This document shows, piece after piece, positions 31,896 through 40,645 of a stretch of 64,000 nucleotides of DNA (within the stretch, counting starts at the first letter, position 1; every line of letters begins with the position of its first letter). Below the pieces are notes generated by a model. The model was given only the letters and a program-made list of their open reading frames with translations. It was not told the DNA's origin and ran no database searches. The stretch comes from Kribbella steppae (GTDB taxonomy: Bacteria; Actinomycetota; Actinomycetes; Propionibacteriales; Kribbellaceae), in NCBI RefSeq assembly GCF_004342025.1, contig NZ_SLWN01000007.1, positions 339,709-403,708 of the forward strand, in the 5' to 3' direction. The translations under genes were made by a program, and so were the position numbers.

Positions 31896-32626
31896 ACCGC
31901 GACTATCTGATCTTTGATATCCGTCGCACCCTGCGGAACCGGCGGGTGCTGATCTTCTCGATCCTGATGCCCCTGGTGCTGTTCGTGATCTTCGGCGTGA
32001 CACTGCCGAAGGACGCCAGCGAGGGCGGGATCTCGGCGGTCGCCTACGTGATGGTGAGTATGGCGATCTTCGGCTCGATGTCCGCCGCGATGAGCAGCGG
32101 CGGCGTGATCGCGGCCGAGCGCGACGGCGGCTGGAACCGCACTCTCCGGCTCACCCCGCTGAAGCCGCAGGCCTACGTGACCACGAAGGTGATCCTGTCG
32201 CTGCTGCTCGCACTGCCGCCGTTGCTCGTGGTGTTCGTGTCCGGGATCGTCTTCGGCCACGTGCACCTGAGCGCCGACCAGTGGGCCTCGGTCGCGCTGG
32301 TGTCCTGGCTCGGGGCGCTCCCCTTCGCCGCTCTCGGCCTCGTCATCGGGTACGTCGCCAAGCCGGACAGCGTGCAGCCGATCACCGGACTGTCGACAAT
32401 GCTGATCGCCGCCTTCGGCGGACTGTGGCTGCCGGTGGACCAGATGCCGTCCCTGATGAAGCACATCGCTCAGCTCACCCCGGCGTACTGGACCGGTCAG
32501 ACCTCCCGCAGTGCGCTGACGCAGAGCGGTCTGGACACACACGCGCTGATGGTGGTTCTCGGGTGGACCGTCGTACTCGGCATCATCGGCCTGCGTCGGT
32601 TCCGGGCCGACACGGCCCGCGCCTGA
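31892..32626 (+). CDS. ABC-2 type exporter permease
   Basis: A 244-residue membrane protein with six predicted helices, beginning MNRDYLIFDIRRTLRNRRVL, the usual cytoplasmic lead into the first helix of this family. The later LTPAYWTGQTSRSAL stretch before the last helix is also typical. It works with the ATPase encoded by the overlapping upstream gene. Confidence 0.92.
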   Translation: MNRDYLIFDIRRTLRNRRVLIFSILMPLVLFVIFGVTLPKDASEGGISAVAYVMVSMAIFGSMSAAMSSGGVIAAERDGGWNRTLRLTPLKPQAYVTTKVILSLLLALPPLLVVFVSGIVFGHVHLSADQWASVALVSWLGALPFAALGLVIGYVAKPDSVQPITGLSTMLIAAFGGLWLPVDQMPSLMKHIAQLTPAYWTGQTSRSALTQSGLDTHALMVVLGWTVVLGIIGLRRFRADTARA

Positions 32627-32641
32627 AGTCTGTGCACTAGC

Positions 32642-33784
32642 GTGACGAGCGTGACGAGGACACCGACTCTGTTCGACGGCCTGGCGGAGCGTGGCTCCGC
32701 CGGGCCGCGGCGGTGGGGTTGGCTGGCGGCCGGGATCTGGCTGTTCTACCTGGTCAACGTGTTCCAGGCGATCCTCAAGCACGGCACCGGGATCGCCCAG
32801 GTGGTCGGCTTCGCCGCGCTGTTCCTCTTCGCGATCAGCTACCTCGGCTTCTTCGGCTGGCTCCGCTGGGCCGGCATGCAGGCCGGCGGGCATCCAACCT
32901 GGCAGCGCCTGGTCTACCTGGCCGGGATGCTCGGCCTGATGTTCCTGATGTTCCCGTCGGCCGGGCAACAGGCGCTGACGTGCCTGGTGTACATCGCGGC
33001 GGTCGCGATGATGTACCTGGACCTCAAGCTGGCCTTGGGGATCGCGGCCGCGCTGCTGGCCGGGGCCGAACTGTCGATGCGGGTCGTCCCCGGCTGGACC
33101 GACGACAACAGCTACGGGTTCGCGATCTTCCTCGGCACGCTGGCCGTCTTCGGGATGCGGCGGGCGATCCAGCGCAGCATCGAGCTCGCCAAGACGCGGG
33201 CGGACATGGCCGAACTGGCCGTCCAGGAGGAGCGGAACCGGTTCGCCCGGGACCTGCACGACATCCTCGGGCACTCGCTGACCGTCATCACGGTCAAAGC
33301 CGAACTGGCCGGCCGCCTGATCGCAGCCAACCCGGAGCGGGCGAGCGCGGAGGTCGCCGATGTGGAGAGTCTGGCCCGGGCGGCGCTGGCCGACGTACGG
33401 GCTGCGGTCGCGGGATATCGCGAGCTGAGTCTCGCCGGTGAGCTGGTGTCCGCGCGGGCCGCGTTGAAGGCGGCCGAGATCAAGGCCGACCTGCCGACCA
33501 CGGTGGACGAGGTGCCGGAGGAGAACCGTGAGCTGTTCGCCTGGGTGGTGCGAGAGGGCGTGACGAACGTCGTACGGCATTCAGGGGCCAAGCGGTGCAC
33601 GATCCGGCTGAGCGCCGCGCAGATCGAAGTGCTGGATGACGGGAAAGGACCGACACCAGGTGGTGGCGCGTCCGGTCATGGGCTGATGGGGCTGCGGGAA
33701 CGGGCGGATCAGGGCGGCGCGAGCGTCCAGGTCGGCCAGTCACCTGAAGGCGGTTTCCGCCTGGCTGTAAAGGTAGGACCGTGA
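32642..33784 (+). CDS. Sensor histidine kinase, DesK-like (HisKA_3)
   Basis: A 380-residue kinase with five or six N-terminal membrane helices and no large external domain, so it probably senses the membrane itself. The dimerisation helix carries ERNRFARDLHDILGHSL with the phosphorylated His at about 210. A compact HATPase domain follows (REGVTNVVRHSGAK, LDDGKGP, GHGLMGLRER). A GTG 9 bases further on is an alternative start. It overlaps its response regulator by 4 bases (GTGA). Confidence 0.93.
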   Translation: MTSVTRTPTLFDGLAERGSAGPRRWGWLAAGIWLFYLVNVFQAILKHGTGIAQVVGFAALFLFAISYLGFFGWLRWAGMQAGGHPTWQRLVYLAGMLGLMFLMFPSAGQQALTCLVYIAAVAMMYLDLKLALGIAAALLAGAELSMRVVPGWTDDNSYGFAIFLGTLAVFGMRRAIQRSIELAKTRADMAELAVQEERNRFARDLHDILGHSLTVITVKAELAGRLIAANPERASAEVADVESLARAALADVRAAVAGYRELSLAGELVSARAALKAAEIKADLPTTVDEVPEENRELFAWVVREGVTNVVRHSGAKRCTIRLSAAQIEVLDDGKGPTPGGGASGHGLMGLRERADQGGASVQVGQSPEGGFRLAVKVGP

Positions 33785-34389
33785 GTATCCGACTGCTGAT
33801 CGCGGACGATCAGGCGCTGGTTCGTGGAGCGCTGGCCGCGTTGCTGGACCTCGAACCCGACCTCGAGGTGGTGTCCGAGGTCGGTCGCGGCGACGAGGTG
33901 ATCGCGGCCGCTCAGGCCTCCAAGCCCGACGTCGCTCTCCTCGACGTCGAGATGCCGGGACTGGACGGGATCGAGGCGGCCGCCGCGCTGCGGGTCGCCG
34001 TACCCGGGGTGCGGATCCTGATGGTCACCACGTTCGGCCGGCCCGGGTACCTGCGGCGGGCAATGGAGGCGGGTGCGGCCGGTTTCGTCGTCAAGGACAC
34101 CCCCGCGGCTCAGCTGGCAGACGCCGTACGACGGGTGCACCAGGGACTCCGCGTGGTCGACCCCTCGCTGGCCGCTGAGACGCTGGTCGCCGGTACGAGC
34201 CCGCTCACAGCCCGGGAGTCCGACGTACTGCGGGCTGCCCGAGTGGGCGGCACCGTCGCTGACATCGCCAAGGAGCTCCACCTCTCCGAAGGCACCGTCC
34301 GCAACCATCTCTCCGCCGCCATCGGCAAGACCGGCGCCCGCACCCGCGCCGAAGCCGCCAGGATTGCCCTGGACAACGGCTGGCTCTAG
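33781..34389 (+). CDS. Response regulator, NarL/LuxR family
   Basis: A 202-residue regulator. The receiver domain has the acidic pair in IADDQAL and the phosphorylated Asp in VALLDVEMPGLDG, and Thr/Lys in VTTFGRP and VVKDTPA. The C-terminal LuxR HTH reads LTARESDVLRAARVGGTVADI, then AKELHLSEGTVRNHL. It probably activates the ABC exporter genes at the head of this operon. The stop codon lies within the terminator stem. Confidence 0.94.
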   Translation: MSIRLLIADDQALVRGALAALLDLEPDLEVVSEVGRGDEVIAAAQASKPDVALLDVEMPGLDGIEAAAALRVAVPGVRILMVTTFGRPGYLRRAMEAGAAGFVVKDTPAAQLADAVRRVHQGLRVVDPSLAAETLVAGTSPLTARESDVLRAARVGGTVADIAKELHLSEGTVRNHLSAAIGKTGARTRAEAARIALDNGWL

Positions 34390-34414
34390 GTCGTGTCCGA
34401 CCAGACACGACCTA
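34387..34414 (+). terminator. Hairpin terminator of the ABC/two-component operon
   Basis: Perfect 11-base stem TAGGTCGTGTC/GACACGACCTA with a 6-base loop, starting at the TAG stop of the response regulator. There is no T run, as is common in actinobacteria. Confidence 0.8.
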
Positions 34415-34469
34415 ACAGTGTTCTCTAGCCCGCTGGCCCACTAGGGTTGGACGAGGGGAGGGGATCACG

Positions 34470-35567
34470 ATGTCGATCGAGCAATTCAGCGTGCGGGGGC
34501 GATTGGCGGACACCGGTGAGGGGATCACCGGGGACGAGCTGCAGCTGGCGGCGCGGAATCACGGCATGCCGCTGGAGGGGCTGCGGTACGACGTAACGCC
34601 GCCCGGACTGCACTACGTACTGGTCCACTACGACATTCCGGCCACCAACGCGTCCAACTGGTGGCTCACGATCGACGGATGCGTCGAGCAACCGTCGTCG
34701 TTCGGACTGACCGAGTTGCGGGCGATGGGCCGTCGTACTGTGCGTGTCACCTTGGAGTGCGCAGGCAACGGACGGGCCGCGTTGCAGCCGCGACCGATCA
34801 GCCAGCCGTGGCTGAACGAAGCCGTCGGTACGGCGGAATGGACCGGAGTGCTGTTGTCGGACCTGTTGCGGTCAGCGGGGATTCGCGAAGACGCGGTGGA
34901 CGTCGTGTTCACCGGCGCGGACCACGGGGTCGAGCGCGGTGTCGAGCAGGACTACCAGCGGGGAATGTCGGTGACCGAGGCGATCGACTCCGGTGCGATC
35001 GTCGCCTGGGAGATGAACGGTCAGCCGTTGCCGCCGCAACACGGTTATCCGCTGCGCCTCGTCGTACCCGGGTGGTACGGGATGGCGAGTGTGAAGTGGT
35101 TGCGGTCGATCGAGCTGATCGACCACGAGTTCGACGGGTTCCAGAACGCGGTGGCGTACCGGATCCGCAAGAACGCCGAGGACCCCGGCGAGCCGGTCAC
35201 CCGGATCCAGCCGCGGGCGCTGCTGATCCCGCCCGGCTATCCGGACTTCATGAGCCGTCATCGTTTCGTTGCCGCTGGCACCGTTACGTTGCAGGGCCGG
35301 GCCTGGTCCGGCTGGGCGCCGATCGAACGGGTCGAGATCAGCGTCGACGCCGGCGTCACCTGGCACCCTGCCAAACTAGATGCGGTCGGCAACGACGAGC
35401 TCGCCTGGCGGGCCTTCAGCTACGACTGGCACGCCACGCCCGGCGAGCATGTCCTCACCGTCCGCGCCCACGACGCGAGCGGCCGCGAGCAACCGATCGA
35501 GGCGGAGTGGAACCGCGGCGGCTTCGCCAACAACACCGCCCAGCGGATCACCGTCCTGGTCACCTGA
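34470..35567 (+). CDS. Molybdopterin-dependent oxidoreductase of the sulfite oxidase family
   Basis: A 365-residue soluble enzyme. The molybdenum-ligating Cys is in VTLECAGNGRAAL, followed by WTGVLLSDLLRSAGI and VVPGWYGMASVKWL. The C-terminal Mo-co dimerisation domain (about 250-365) has the expected VEISVDAGVTWHPA. There is no Tat signal and no heme domain, so it is probably cytoplasmic or uses a separate partner. The electron donor is unknown. Start: ATG behind GGGGAGGGG. Stand-alone gene. Confidence 0.93.
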   Translation: MSIEQFSVRGRLADTGEGITGDELQLAARNHGMPLEGLRYDVTPPGLHYVLVHYDIPATNASNWWLTIDGCVEQPSSFGLTELRAMGRRTVRVTLECAGNGRAALQPRPISQPWLNEAVGTAEWTGVLLSDLLRSAGIREDAVDVVFTGADHGVERGVEQDYQRGMSVTEAIDSGAIVAWEMNGQPLPPQHGYPLRLVVPGWYGMASVKWLRSIELIDHEFDGFQNAVAYRIRKNAEDPGEPVTRIQPRALLIPPGYPDFMSRHRFVAAGTVTLQGRAWSGWAPIERVEISVDAGVTWHPAKLDAVGNDELAWRAFSYDWHATPGEHVLTVRAHDASGREQPIEAEWNRGGFANNTAQRITVLVT

Positions 35568-35612
35568 TCGCACCCGCGTGTCGTTCGGCGGATCCGGGCT
35601 TCGCCGGTTACA

Positions 35613-35643
35613 TCCTGGAGACGTACACGGTCTCACTCCAGGA
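35613..35643 (+). promoter_or_regulatory. Hairpin that can hide the ribosome-binding site of the 72-residue protein
   Basis: TCCTGGAG (35613-35620) pairs perfectly with CTCCAGGA (35636-35643), and an inner GAGAC/GTCTC pairing is an alternative. The AGGAG (35640-35644) that serves the GTG at 35652 lies largely in the 3' arm. Confidence 0.45.
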
Positions 35644-35651
35644 GTGGTGCG

Positions 35652-35870
35652 GTGAACGAGCTGGGCATTGAGGTACATCTGCACGCACGGGTGTTCCGTA
35701 CGGCGGACGAGTGGTACGCCGATGTCGACGACGAACTCGATCCGCAGCCGGACAACCCCTTCTGGTGCGGTTCCTACGCATCCCAGCGTGCCGCGATCGA
35801 CGCGGCATGCGCGCGGATCGCGGCACTGCACCTGGCCCACGCGACCCAACTCGAGGAGCAAGCGTCCTGA
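35652..35870 (+). CDS. Small protein of a two-member family (paralogue of the gene at 22.9 kb)
   Basis: A 72-residue acidic protein, the same length as its paralogue. Shared features: ADVDDELDPQPDNPFWC, then an Ala-rich helix with one Cys (AAIDAACARIAALHLAHA). The N-terminal beta strand (IEVHLHARVF) also matches the paralogue's RLHVHRAF. GTG start with AGGAG 7 bases upstream. It ends 4 bases before the convergent multicopper oxidase stop. Function unknown. Confidence 0.72.
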   Translation: MNELGIEVHLHARVFRTADEWYADVDDELDPQPDNPFWCGSYASQRAAIDAACARIAALHLAHATQLEEQAS

Positions 35871-35874
35871 GCCG

Positions 35875-37326
35875 TCACTCCGGCTCGTTGTTCGACGGTC
35901 CACCGATGCGGTACGGCGTACTGACGCCCTCGTACATGAGGTGCGTCATCAGACCCTCGGACGCGTGCGGGAGATTGTGACAGTGGTCCATCCAGAGCCC
36001 GGGATTGTCGGCGAGAAAGGCGATCTCGTAGGTCTCGTCATTGCCGACCTCGAGCGTGTCGACCCACCAGGGTGACCCGGTCGCCGCGACACCGTTGCGC
36101 GACAACACGACCGCGTGATGCCCGTGGAGATGCATCGGATGTGCCTGACCGCTGGTGTTCGAGATCGTCATCAGTACTACGTCGCCCTCGGCAACCATGT
36201 ACATCGGTACGTCGGGAAACTTGTGCCCGTTGATCGTCCACCACAACCCCGGCATACCGTCGAGGAACCCGGGCCGCCGGCCGATCCGGTACTCGAAGTT
36301 CCGATCCGCCTTCGCCGGGTCGAAGCTCAGCGCAGTCGGAGTTCCGTACGACAGCAGATCAACCGTCTCCCCCGGCAACTCTCCCGTCGGCGGGTTCGCA
36401 CCGATCCCCAGCGACACCGTTGAAGCACCGGCCACCAGCCGCATCCCGTTCGCCGGCACGACAGCCTCGAGATCCACCCGAGCCCCGGCCGCCAACGGGA
36501 ACGCCGCGGTCACCGGCGTCGGCGCGTGCACATCGCGCCCGTCGACAGCCACCACCTTGTACGGCGTACCGATCAGCCCGACCCGCAGGATCGCGTTGTC
36601 CGTGTTGATCACCCGCACCCGGGCCGTCGTACCAGCGGCCATCCCCACCTGCTGCGTCCCTGTCCGCCCGTTGATCGTGCGCTTCCCGTCGTACGTGTGA
36701 ATAGCCGCGATGACCTCACCAGGCTGTTCGGGTGCGATCACGATCGTGCCGAAGAGGCCGCCCCTCACCTCCTCGCTGGACACCTGATGCGAGTGGTACC
36801 AGTACGTTCCCGCCTGATCGGCCTTGAAGCGGTAGACATGCTTCCCACCGATCGGTACGGCGTCCTGCGTCACGCCGGCGACACCGTCCTCGGCATTCGG
36901 TACGTCGATGCCATGCCAGTGCAGCGTCGCACCGTCGGGGACGTTGTCGTTCACCAGCGTCACCTGGACCAGGTCTCCCAGCTTCGCGCGGATCAGCGGG
37001 CCCGGCGAGGTCCCGTTGAGGGCGTAGCCGTCGACGGTCTCACCGCTGGCCAGTTGGTACTTCGACTTCCGCGCGGTCAACGTGACGTCGACATCCGGCG
37101 TACCGGTCTTCGGTCCGGTGAGATCGGCGACGCTCATCCCACCGTGATGGTGTTCGTGCCCGGCCGACACCGGTCCGCCGCCGTAGTCGGCGAACCCCAT
37201 CTCCGCGGCCGAGTAGTCGTTGGGCACGAGGCTGGTCGCCCAGAGGTACCCCAGCGGTATCAACACCGCCAGGGTCACCCCCAGGGCGATCAGGCGCCCA
37301 CGCAGCCGCGGTCTCGGATCAGACAT
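35875..37326 (-). CDS. Multicopper oxidase, membrane-anchored
   Basis: A 483-residue secreted laccase-like or copper oxidase. An N-terminal helix (RLIALGVTLAVLIPLGYLW) anchors or exports it and is followed by a His-rich stretch (GHEHHHGG). Copper ligands are complete: HWHG and YHSHQ in the first cupredoxin domain, HPMHLHGHH and DHCHNLPHASEGLM in the last. It overlaps the small membrane-protein gene by 8 bases at its start. It may act in copper handling or oxidation of phenolic compounds. Met residues near the end favour cuprous oxidation, which I infer only. Confidence 0.93.
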   Translation of the reverse strand: MSDPRPRLRGRLIALGVTLAVLIPLGYLWATSLVPNDYSAAEMGFADYGGGPVSAGHEHHHGGMSVADLTGPKTGTPDVDVTLTARKSKYQLASGETVDGYALNGTSPGPLIRAKLGDLVQVTLVNDNVPDGATLHWHGIDVPNAEDGVAGVTQDAVPIGGKHVYRFKADQAGTYWYHSHQVSSEEVRGGLFGTIVIAPEQPGEVIAAIHTYDGKRTINGRTGTQQVGMAAGTTARVRVINTDNAILRVGLIGTPYKVVAVDGRDVHAPTPVTAAFPLAAGARVDLEAVVPANGMRLVAGASTVSLGIGANPPTGELPGETVDLLSYGTPTALSFDPAKADRNFEYRIGRRPGFLDGMPGLWWTINGHKFPDVPMYMVAEGDVVLMTISNTSGQAHPMHLHGHHAVVLSRNGVAATGSPWWVDTLEVGNDETYEIAFLADNPGLWMDHCHNLPHASEGLMTHLMYEGVSTPYRIGGPSNNEPE

Positions 37327-37735
37327 TGGCCGTCTGCTGTGCCGGTGTCTCGGTCGAGCGACGGGCCGCTGCTCCCGCGACGCCGGCAATGGCCAGGCCG
37401 TTGATACCGTGCAGGACGCCGAGCGCCGGGATGCCGAACGACACCACCGCGAGGACGAACTGGATGGCGACCAGGCCGACGATGATCCCGGCCAGCGACC
37501 GCCCGCGGGGAACGTTGGTCAGGAAGGACACGATCAGCAGGACCAGCGCGAGCAGCCCGATCGCCGTACCGGCGATGCTGTGGTAGCTCTGGCCGAAGTT
37601 GCTGTAGTCCGCCCCGATCGTGACGCCGTCACCGGCGTCCTTCGACACGGTGAACCCGGCCAGCGCGATCGCCGCGACCTGGAGTACGACGGCGATCGCG
37701 ATGGCCATGCTGAGGACCCGGTAGACCGTCCTCAT
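37319..37735 (-). CDS. Four-helix membrane protein
   Basis: A 138-residue protein with four membrane segments and one external loop between the first two (FTVSKDAGDGVTIGADYSNF). His in SYHSIAG and HGINGLAI near the membrane could be heme or metal ligands. Translated between the DUF1707 protein (ATGA overlap) and the multicopper oxidase (8-base overlap), so it is likely a partner of the oxidase. Confidence 0.75.
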   Translation of the reverse strand: MRTVYRVLSMAIAIAVVLQVAAIALAGFTVSKDAGDGVTIGADYSNFGQSYHSIAGTAIGLLALVLLIVSFLTNVPRGRSLAGIIVGLVAIQFVLAVVSFGIPALGVLHGINGLAIAGVAGAAARRSTETPAQQTANV

Positions 37736-38229
37736 GCCCGACGCTCCTGCCGGCGCTTACGCACGATGACCACTGCGGCCACGATCAGCAGCAGCGGCAG
37801 GATCGGCGGGTGCCCGCCACCCACCACGCAGCCGATCGACATGATCAGCGCGATCGCAGCCAACGCGATCAGCAGCGGGAACGGGACCTTCCCCAGCGGC
37901 CCTCGCGCAGCCCATGGCGGCCGCCCAGGTCCACCGCGTCCTGCCGTGCCGGCCGCGTTCTCCGGTGCGGTCCACGGTGGCTTGGTCCAGCCCCACGGCC
38001 CGCCCCAGGACTCACCGGACTCAGGCCCGGCCCGGTGTGCACCCGGCAGGTCCGAGAACAGCGCGGCCAGGTCGGCCTCGGTCTTGGCTTCCAGTGCGCG
38101 GCCGATCCGCTCGGTGTGCTCCTCGGCGGTGAGCCGGCCGGCTTCGTAGTGCTCGCCCAGACGCTTGATCGCGTCCTCGCGTTCCTTGTCGCCGATGCGG
38201 ATCGGTCCGCCCGGCTTCTCCTCGCTCAT
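37732..38229 (-). CDS. DUF1707 (SHOCT-like) membrane protein
   Basis: A 165-residue protein. The N-terminal DUF1707 domain is plain: RIGDKEREDAIKRLGEHYEAG followed by RLTAEEHTERIGRALEAKT and a LFSDLP end. A Trp/Pro/Gly-rich linker and two membrane helices follow. Actinobacterial DUF1707 proteins have small helical DNA- or protein-binding-like domains of unclear role. The ATG at 38229 has GAGGAG 5 bases upstream. It is the first gene of the three-gene oxidase operon. Confidence 0.88.
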   Translation of the reverse strand: MSEEKPGGPIRIGDKEREDAIKRLGEHYEAGRLTAEEHTERIGRALEAKTEADLAALFSDLPGAHRAGPESGESWGGPWGWTKPPWTAPENAAGTAGRGGPGRPPWAARGPLGKVPFPLLIALAAIALIMSIGCVVGGGHPPILPLLLIVAAVVIVRKRRQERRA

Positions 38230-38316
38230 GACACTCCTCGGTGGTCGCAATCTTCGACTGCACCGATCGTGTCGTCCGGACCCCCTTCTCCGCGTCGCCT
38301 CGGCGGCGACACCTCA

Positions 38317-38379
38317 CCTACCCCCGGGGGAGCACACTGCGCCGTCGGACGCAGTACGACGTACTCCCCCGGGCGTAGG
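38317..38379. terminator. Nested 63-base hairpin after the sugar importer operon
   Basis: Outer 16-base arms CCTACCCCCGGGGGAG and CTCCCCCGGGCGTAGG pair at 15 positions, and an inner ACTGCG/CGCAGT stem with an 8-base loop is nested inside. It lies 18 bases beyond the binding-protein stop and upstream of the DUF1707 gene. Probable terminator. Confidence 0.75.
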
Positions 38380-38397
38380 CGGACCCCGGGGTAACCC

Positions 38398-39753
38398 TCA
38401 GTCGTTCGCGGACAGAATCTGGTTCACGTCGTCGTTGGCCTGGGCCAGCGACGCCGGTTCGGCCTCGAACGACATCACCGCGTCCATCGCCGGTGTCATC
38501 ACCGCGGTCACGTCGGCCGCGTTCGGGTTGGCCGGGTACGGGAACACGTCGCCCGCCTCGACCGGCTCCAGGAACGGCGTGACGTCCCAGCCGCTCTTGG
38601 CGAACGCCGCCTTCGCCGCCGGCATGCTCGCCGCCACCGCCGGGAACACCACACCCGCCTTGGCGACGATGTCCTGTGCGGTCTGCGAGCCGAGGAACTT
38701 CACCCAGGCCCAGGACGCGTCCCGGCGGGTGGTGCCCGCCCAGATCGTGTCCGCGAGCCCGTTCATCATCGACATCCGCTTCCCGACCGGGCCGATCGGC
38801 AGCCGGGCCAGTTTGGTCTTCACCTGCTTCAGCCCGCCGTACGTCCCGAGCATCCAGGAACCGTTCGGGGTCATCCCGTACTTGCCCGCACCGAAGCTCG
38901 TGGTGACGTCCACCCCGGACTTCGCCTGCGCGTACGTCGGCATGTACCCCTTGGTGATGAGGCCGCGCCACCAGCCGATCGTGTCGGTGAACTTCGGGTC
39001 GCCGTAGAAGAACTTCGTTCCCCACGGCTCGCCCTCGGAGTACTTCCAGCCGTTGATCGCGGCGTACCAGCTCCAGCTGGTCTGACCGTCACCACCGCCG
39101 GCGTCGGCGTACCCGAGTCCGTAGACCTTGACGTCGTTCTTGTCGAACCCGGGCTGGTCGCCGCGGCGCCCCTTGGAGTCCACCGTCAGCCGGCGGATGA
39201 TCTGCTCGAGCGTGCCGCCGTCCTGTGGGTTCCAGGTCATCGAGTTCAGCTGCTCGGTGCTGATCCCGGCCGCCTCGGTGAACGCGCTGTTGTAGAAGTA
39301 GACCTCGGTGTCCCAGTCCTTCGGCAGGCCGTACCGCTTGCCGTCGGCCCCGATCCAGCGATCCGCCAGGCCCTTCTGGTAGATGCTCAGGTCAACGTTG
39401 TCCTTGGCGACGAAGTCGTCGATCGGCAGCACCTGGCCCTTGTCCGCGAACAGCGGGTACTTCGACGAGTGCCCGGTGAACACGTCCGGCGCGGTGTCGG
39501 AGATGAAGCCGGTCACCAGCTTGGACCAGTAGTCGTTCCAGCCGTACTGCTCGATCTTCACGGTGTACTGCGGATTCTGCTCGTGGAACACCTTCGCGCA
39601 TTCGGTGTACATCGGCAGCTGAGCGGAGTCCCACAGCCAGTAGATGACTTCGCCCTCTCCGCGGGCGGCCGCGCCGTTGTTGCATCCGGCAACCGCCGAC
39701 GCAGCCAGTCCGGCCAGTCCCGCCTTCAGCAAAGTGCGTCTCGTCATGGTCAT
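38398..39753 (-). CDS. Sugar ABC transporter substrate-binding protein (Tat lipoprotein)
   Basis: A 451-residue receptor of the family 1 sugar-binding type. The N-terminus has a twin-arginine motif (MTMTRRTLLKAGLAGLAAS) and lipobox A-V-A-G-C. Typical features are YWLWDSAQLPMYTECAKVFHEQNP and the WNDYW, DVFTG and GKRYGLPKD regions. ATG is chosen over a GTG three codons earlier because GAGG sits about 8 bases before it. It is the last gene of the alpha-galactosidase operon, so alpha-galactosides (raffinose, melibiose) are the likely ligands. Confidence 0.92.
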   Translation of the reverse strand: MTMTRRTLLKAGLAGLAASAVAGCNNGAAARGEGEVIYWLWDSAQLPMYTECAKVFHEQNPQYTVKIEQYGWNDYWSKLVTGFISDTAPDVFTGHSSKYPLFADKGQVLPIDDFVAKDNVDLSIYQKGLADRWIGADGKRYGLPKDWDTEVYFYNSAFTEAAGISTEQLNSMTWNPQDGGTLEQIIRRLTVDSKGRRGDQPGFDKNDVKVYGLGYADAGGGDGQTSWSWYAAINGWKYSEGEPWGTKFFYGDPKFTDTIGWWRGLITKGYMPTYAQAKSGVDVTTSFGAGKYGMTPNGSWMLGTYGGLKQVKTKLARLPIGPVGKRMSMMNGLADTIWAGTTRRDASWAWVKFLGSQTAQDIVAKAGVVFPAVAASMPAAKAAFAKSGWDVTPFLEPVEAGDVFPYPANPNAADVTAVMTPAMDAVMSFEAEPASLAQANDDVNQILSAND

Positions 39754-39763
39754 TGGAGGCACC

Positions 39764-40645
39764 TCACTTGATCCCGGAGAAACCGATGGAGTTGGTGATC
39801 TTCTTGGCGAACGCGCAGAACAAGATGATCATCGGCAGGGCCGCGATCAGGGCGGCGGCCATCAACCCGGCCCAGTCCGGCCCGCCCTGCGGAGTCTGCG
39901 ACCGGAACACGCCGAGGGCGACCGTGAGCACCCGGACGTTCTCCTGCTGGCCGACCAGCAACGGCCAGAAGTAGTCGTTCCAGGAGTTGATGTAGGTCAG
40001 GATCGCCAGCGTGGCGATCGGCGCCCCACTCATCGGGATGATCAGCCGGAAGAAGATCAGCCGGTGCCCGGCGCCGTCGATCATCGCCGCCTCCTCCAGT
40101 TCCCGGCTGATACCGAGGAAGAACTGGCGCAGGAAGAAGATCGCGAACGGCGTCATGAAGGCGCCCGGCAGGATGATGCCGGCGAAGCTGTTCAGCAGCC
40201 CGAGGTTCTTGATCAGCGCGAAGTTCGGCAGCGTGGTGAAGATCGGCGGCACCATCAGCGCGGCCAGGAACAGTGCGAACACCTTGTCCCGGCCGGGCCA
40301 GCGCAGCCGGGCGAACGCGTACGCCGCCATCGCGCTGAAGAACACCTGGCAGACCGTCGTGACCGTTGCCACGATCAACGAGTTGCGCAGGTACAGCCAG
40401 AAGTTGACGGCCGCACCGGAGCCCCCTTGGGCCTGCGCCTCCTCGAGCGTCGACAGTCCCAGTACCCGCTTGAACGCGCCTAGCGTGGTCTCCACCGGGA
40501 GCAGCGAGTTCGGGTGACCGGGGAGCTGGGTGTTGTCGGACAGCGCCGTTCGCAACATCCAGTAGAACGGGAAGATCGTGACCAGCATCAGCACGATCAG
40601 GCAGGCCCACGCGACCGCGCGGCCGACGTTGAATTGCTTCGTCAT
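39764..40645 (-). CDS. Sugar ABC transporter permease, MalG-like
   Basis: A 293-residue permease with six helices. The EAA loop reads ELEEAAMIDGAGHRLIFFRLIIP, the diagnostic form for this class, and FFLRQFFLGI precedes it. It overlaps the first permease gene by 4 bases. No ATPase gene is present in the operon; actinobacteria commonly use one shared MsiK-type ATPase for such importers. Confidence 0.94.
   Translation of the reverse strand: MTKQFNVGRAVAWACLIVLMLVTIFPFYWMLRTALSDNTQLPGHPNSLLPVETTLGAFKRVLGLSTLEEAQAQGGSGAAVNFWLYLRNSLIVATVTTVCQVFFSAMAAYAFARLRWPGRDKVFALFLAALMVPPIFTTLPNFALIKNLGLLNSFAGIILPGAFMTPFAIFFLRQFFLGISRELEEAAMIDGAGHRLIFFRLIIPMSGAPIATLAILTYINSWNDYFWPLLVGQQENVRVLTVALGVFRSQTPQGGPDWAGLMAAALIAALPMIILFCAFAKKITNSIGFSGIK

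Noticed and set aside
31793..33580. A 595-codon minus-strand open frame opposite the permease and histidine kinase
   Set aside because: Antisense of clear family genes with typical high-GC shadow composition.
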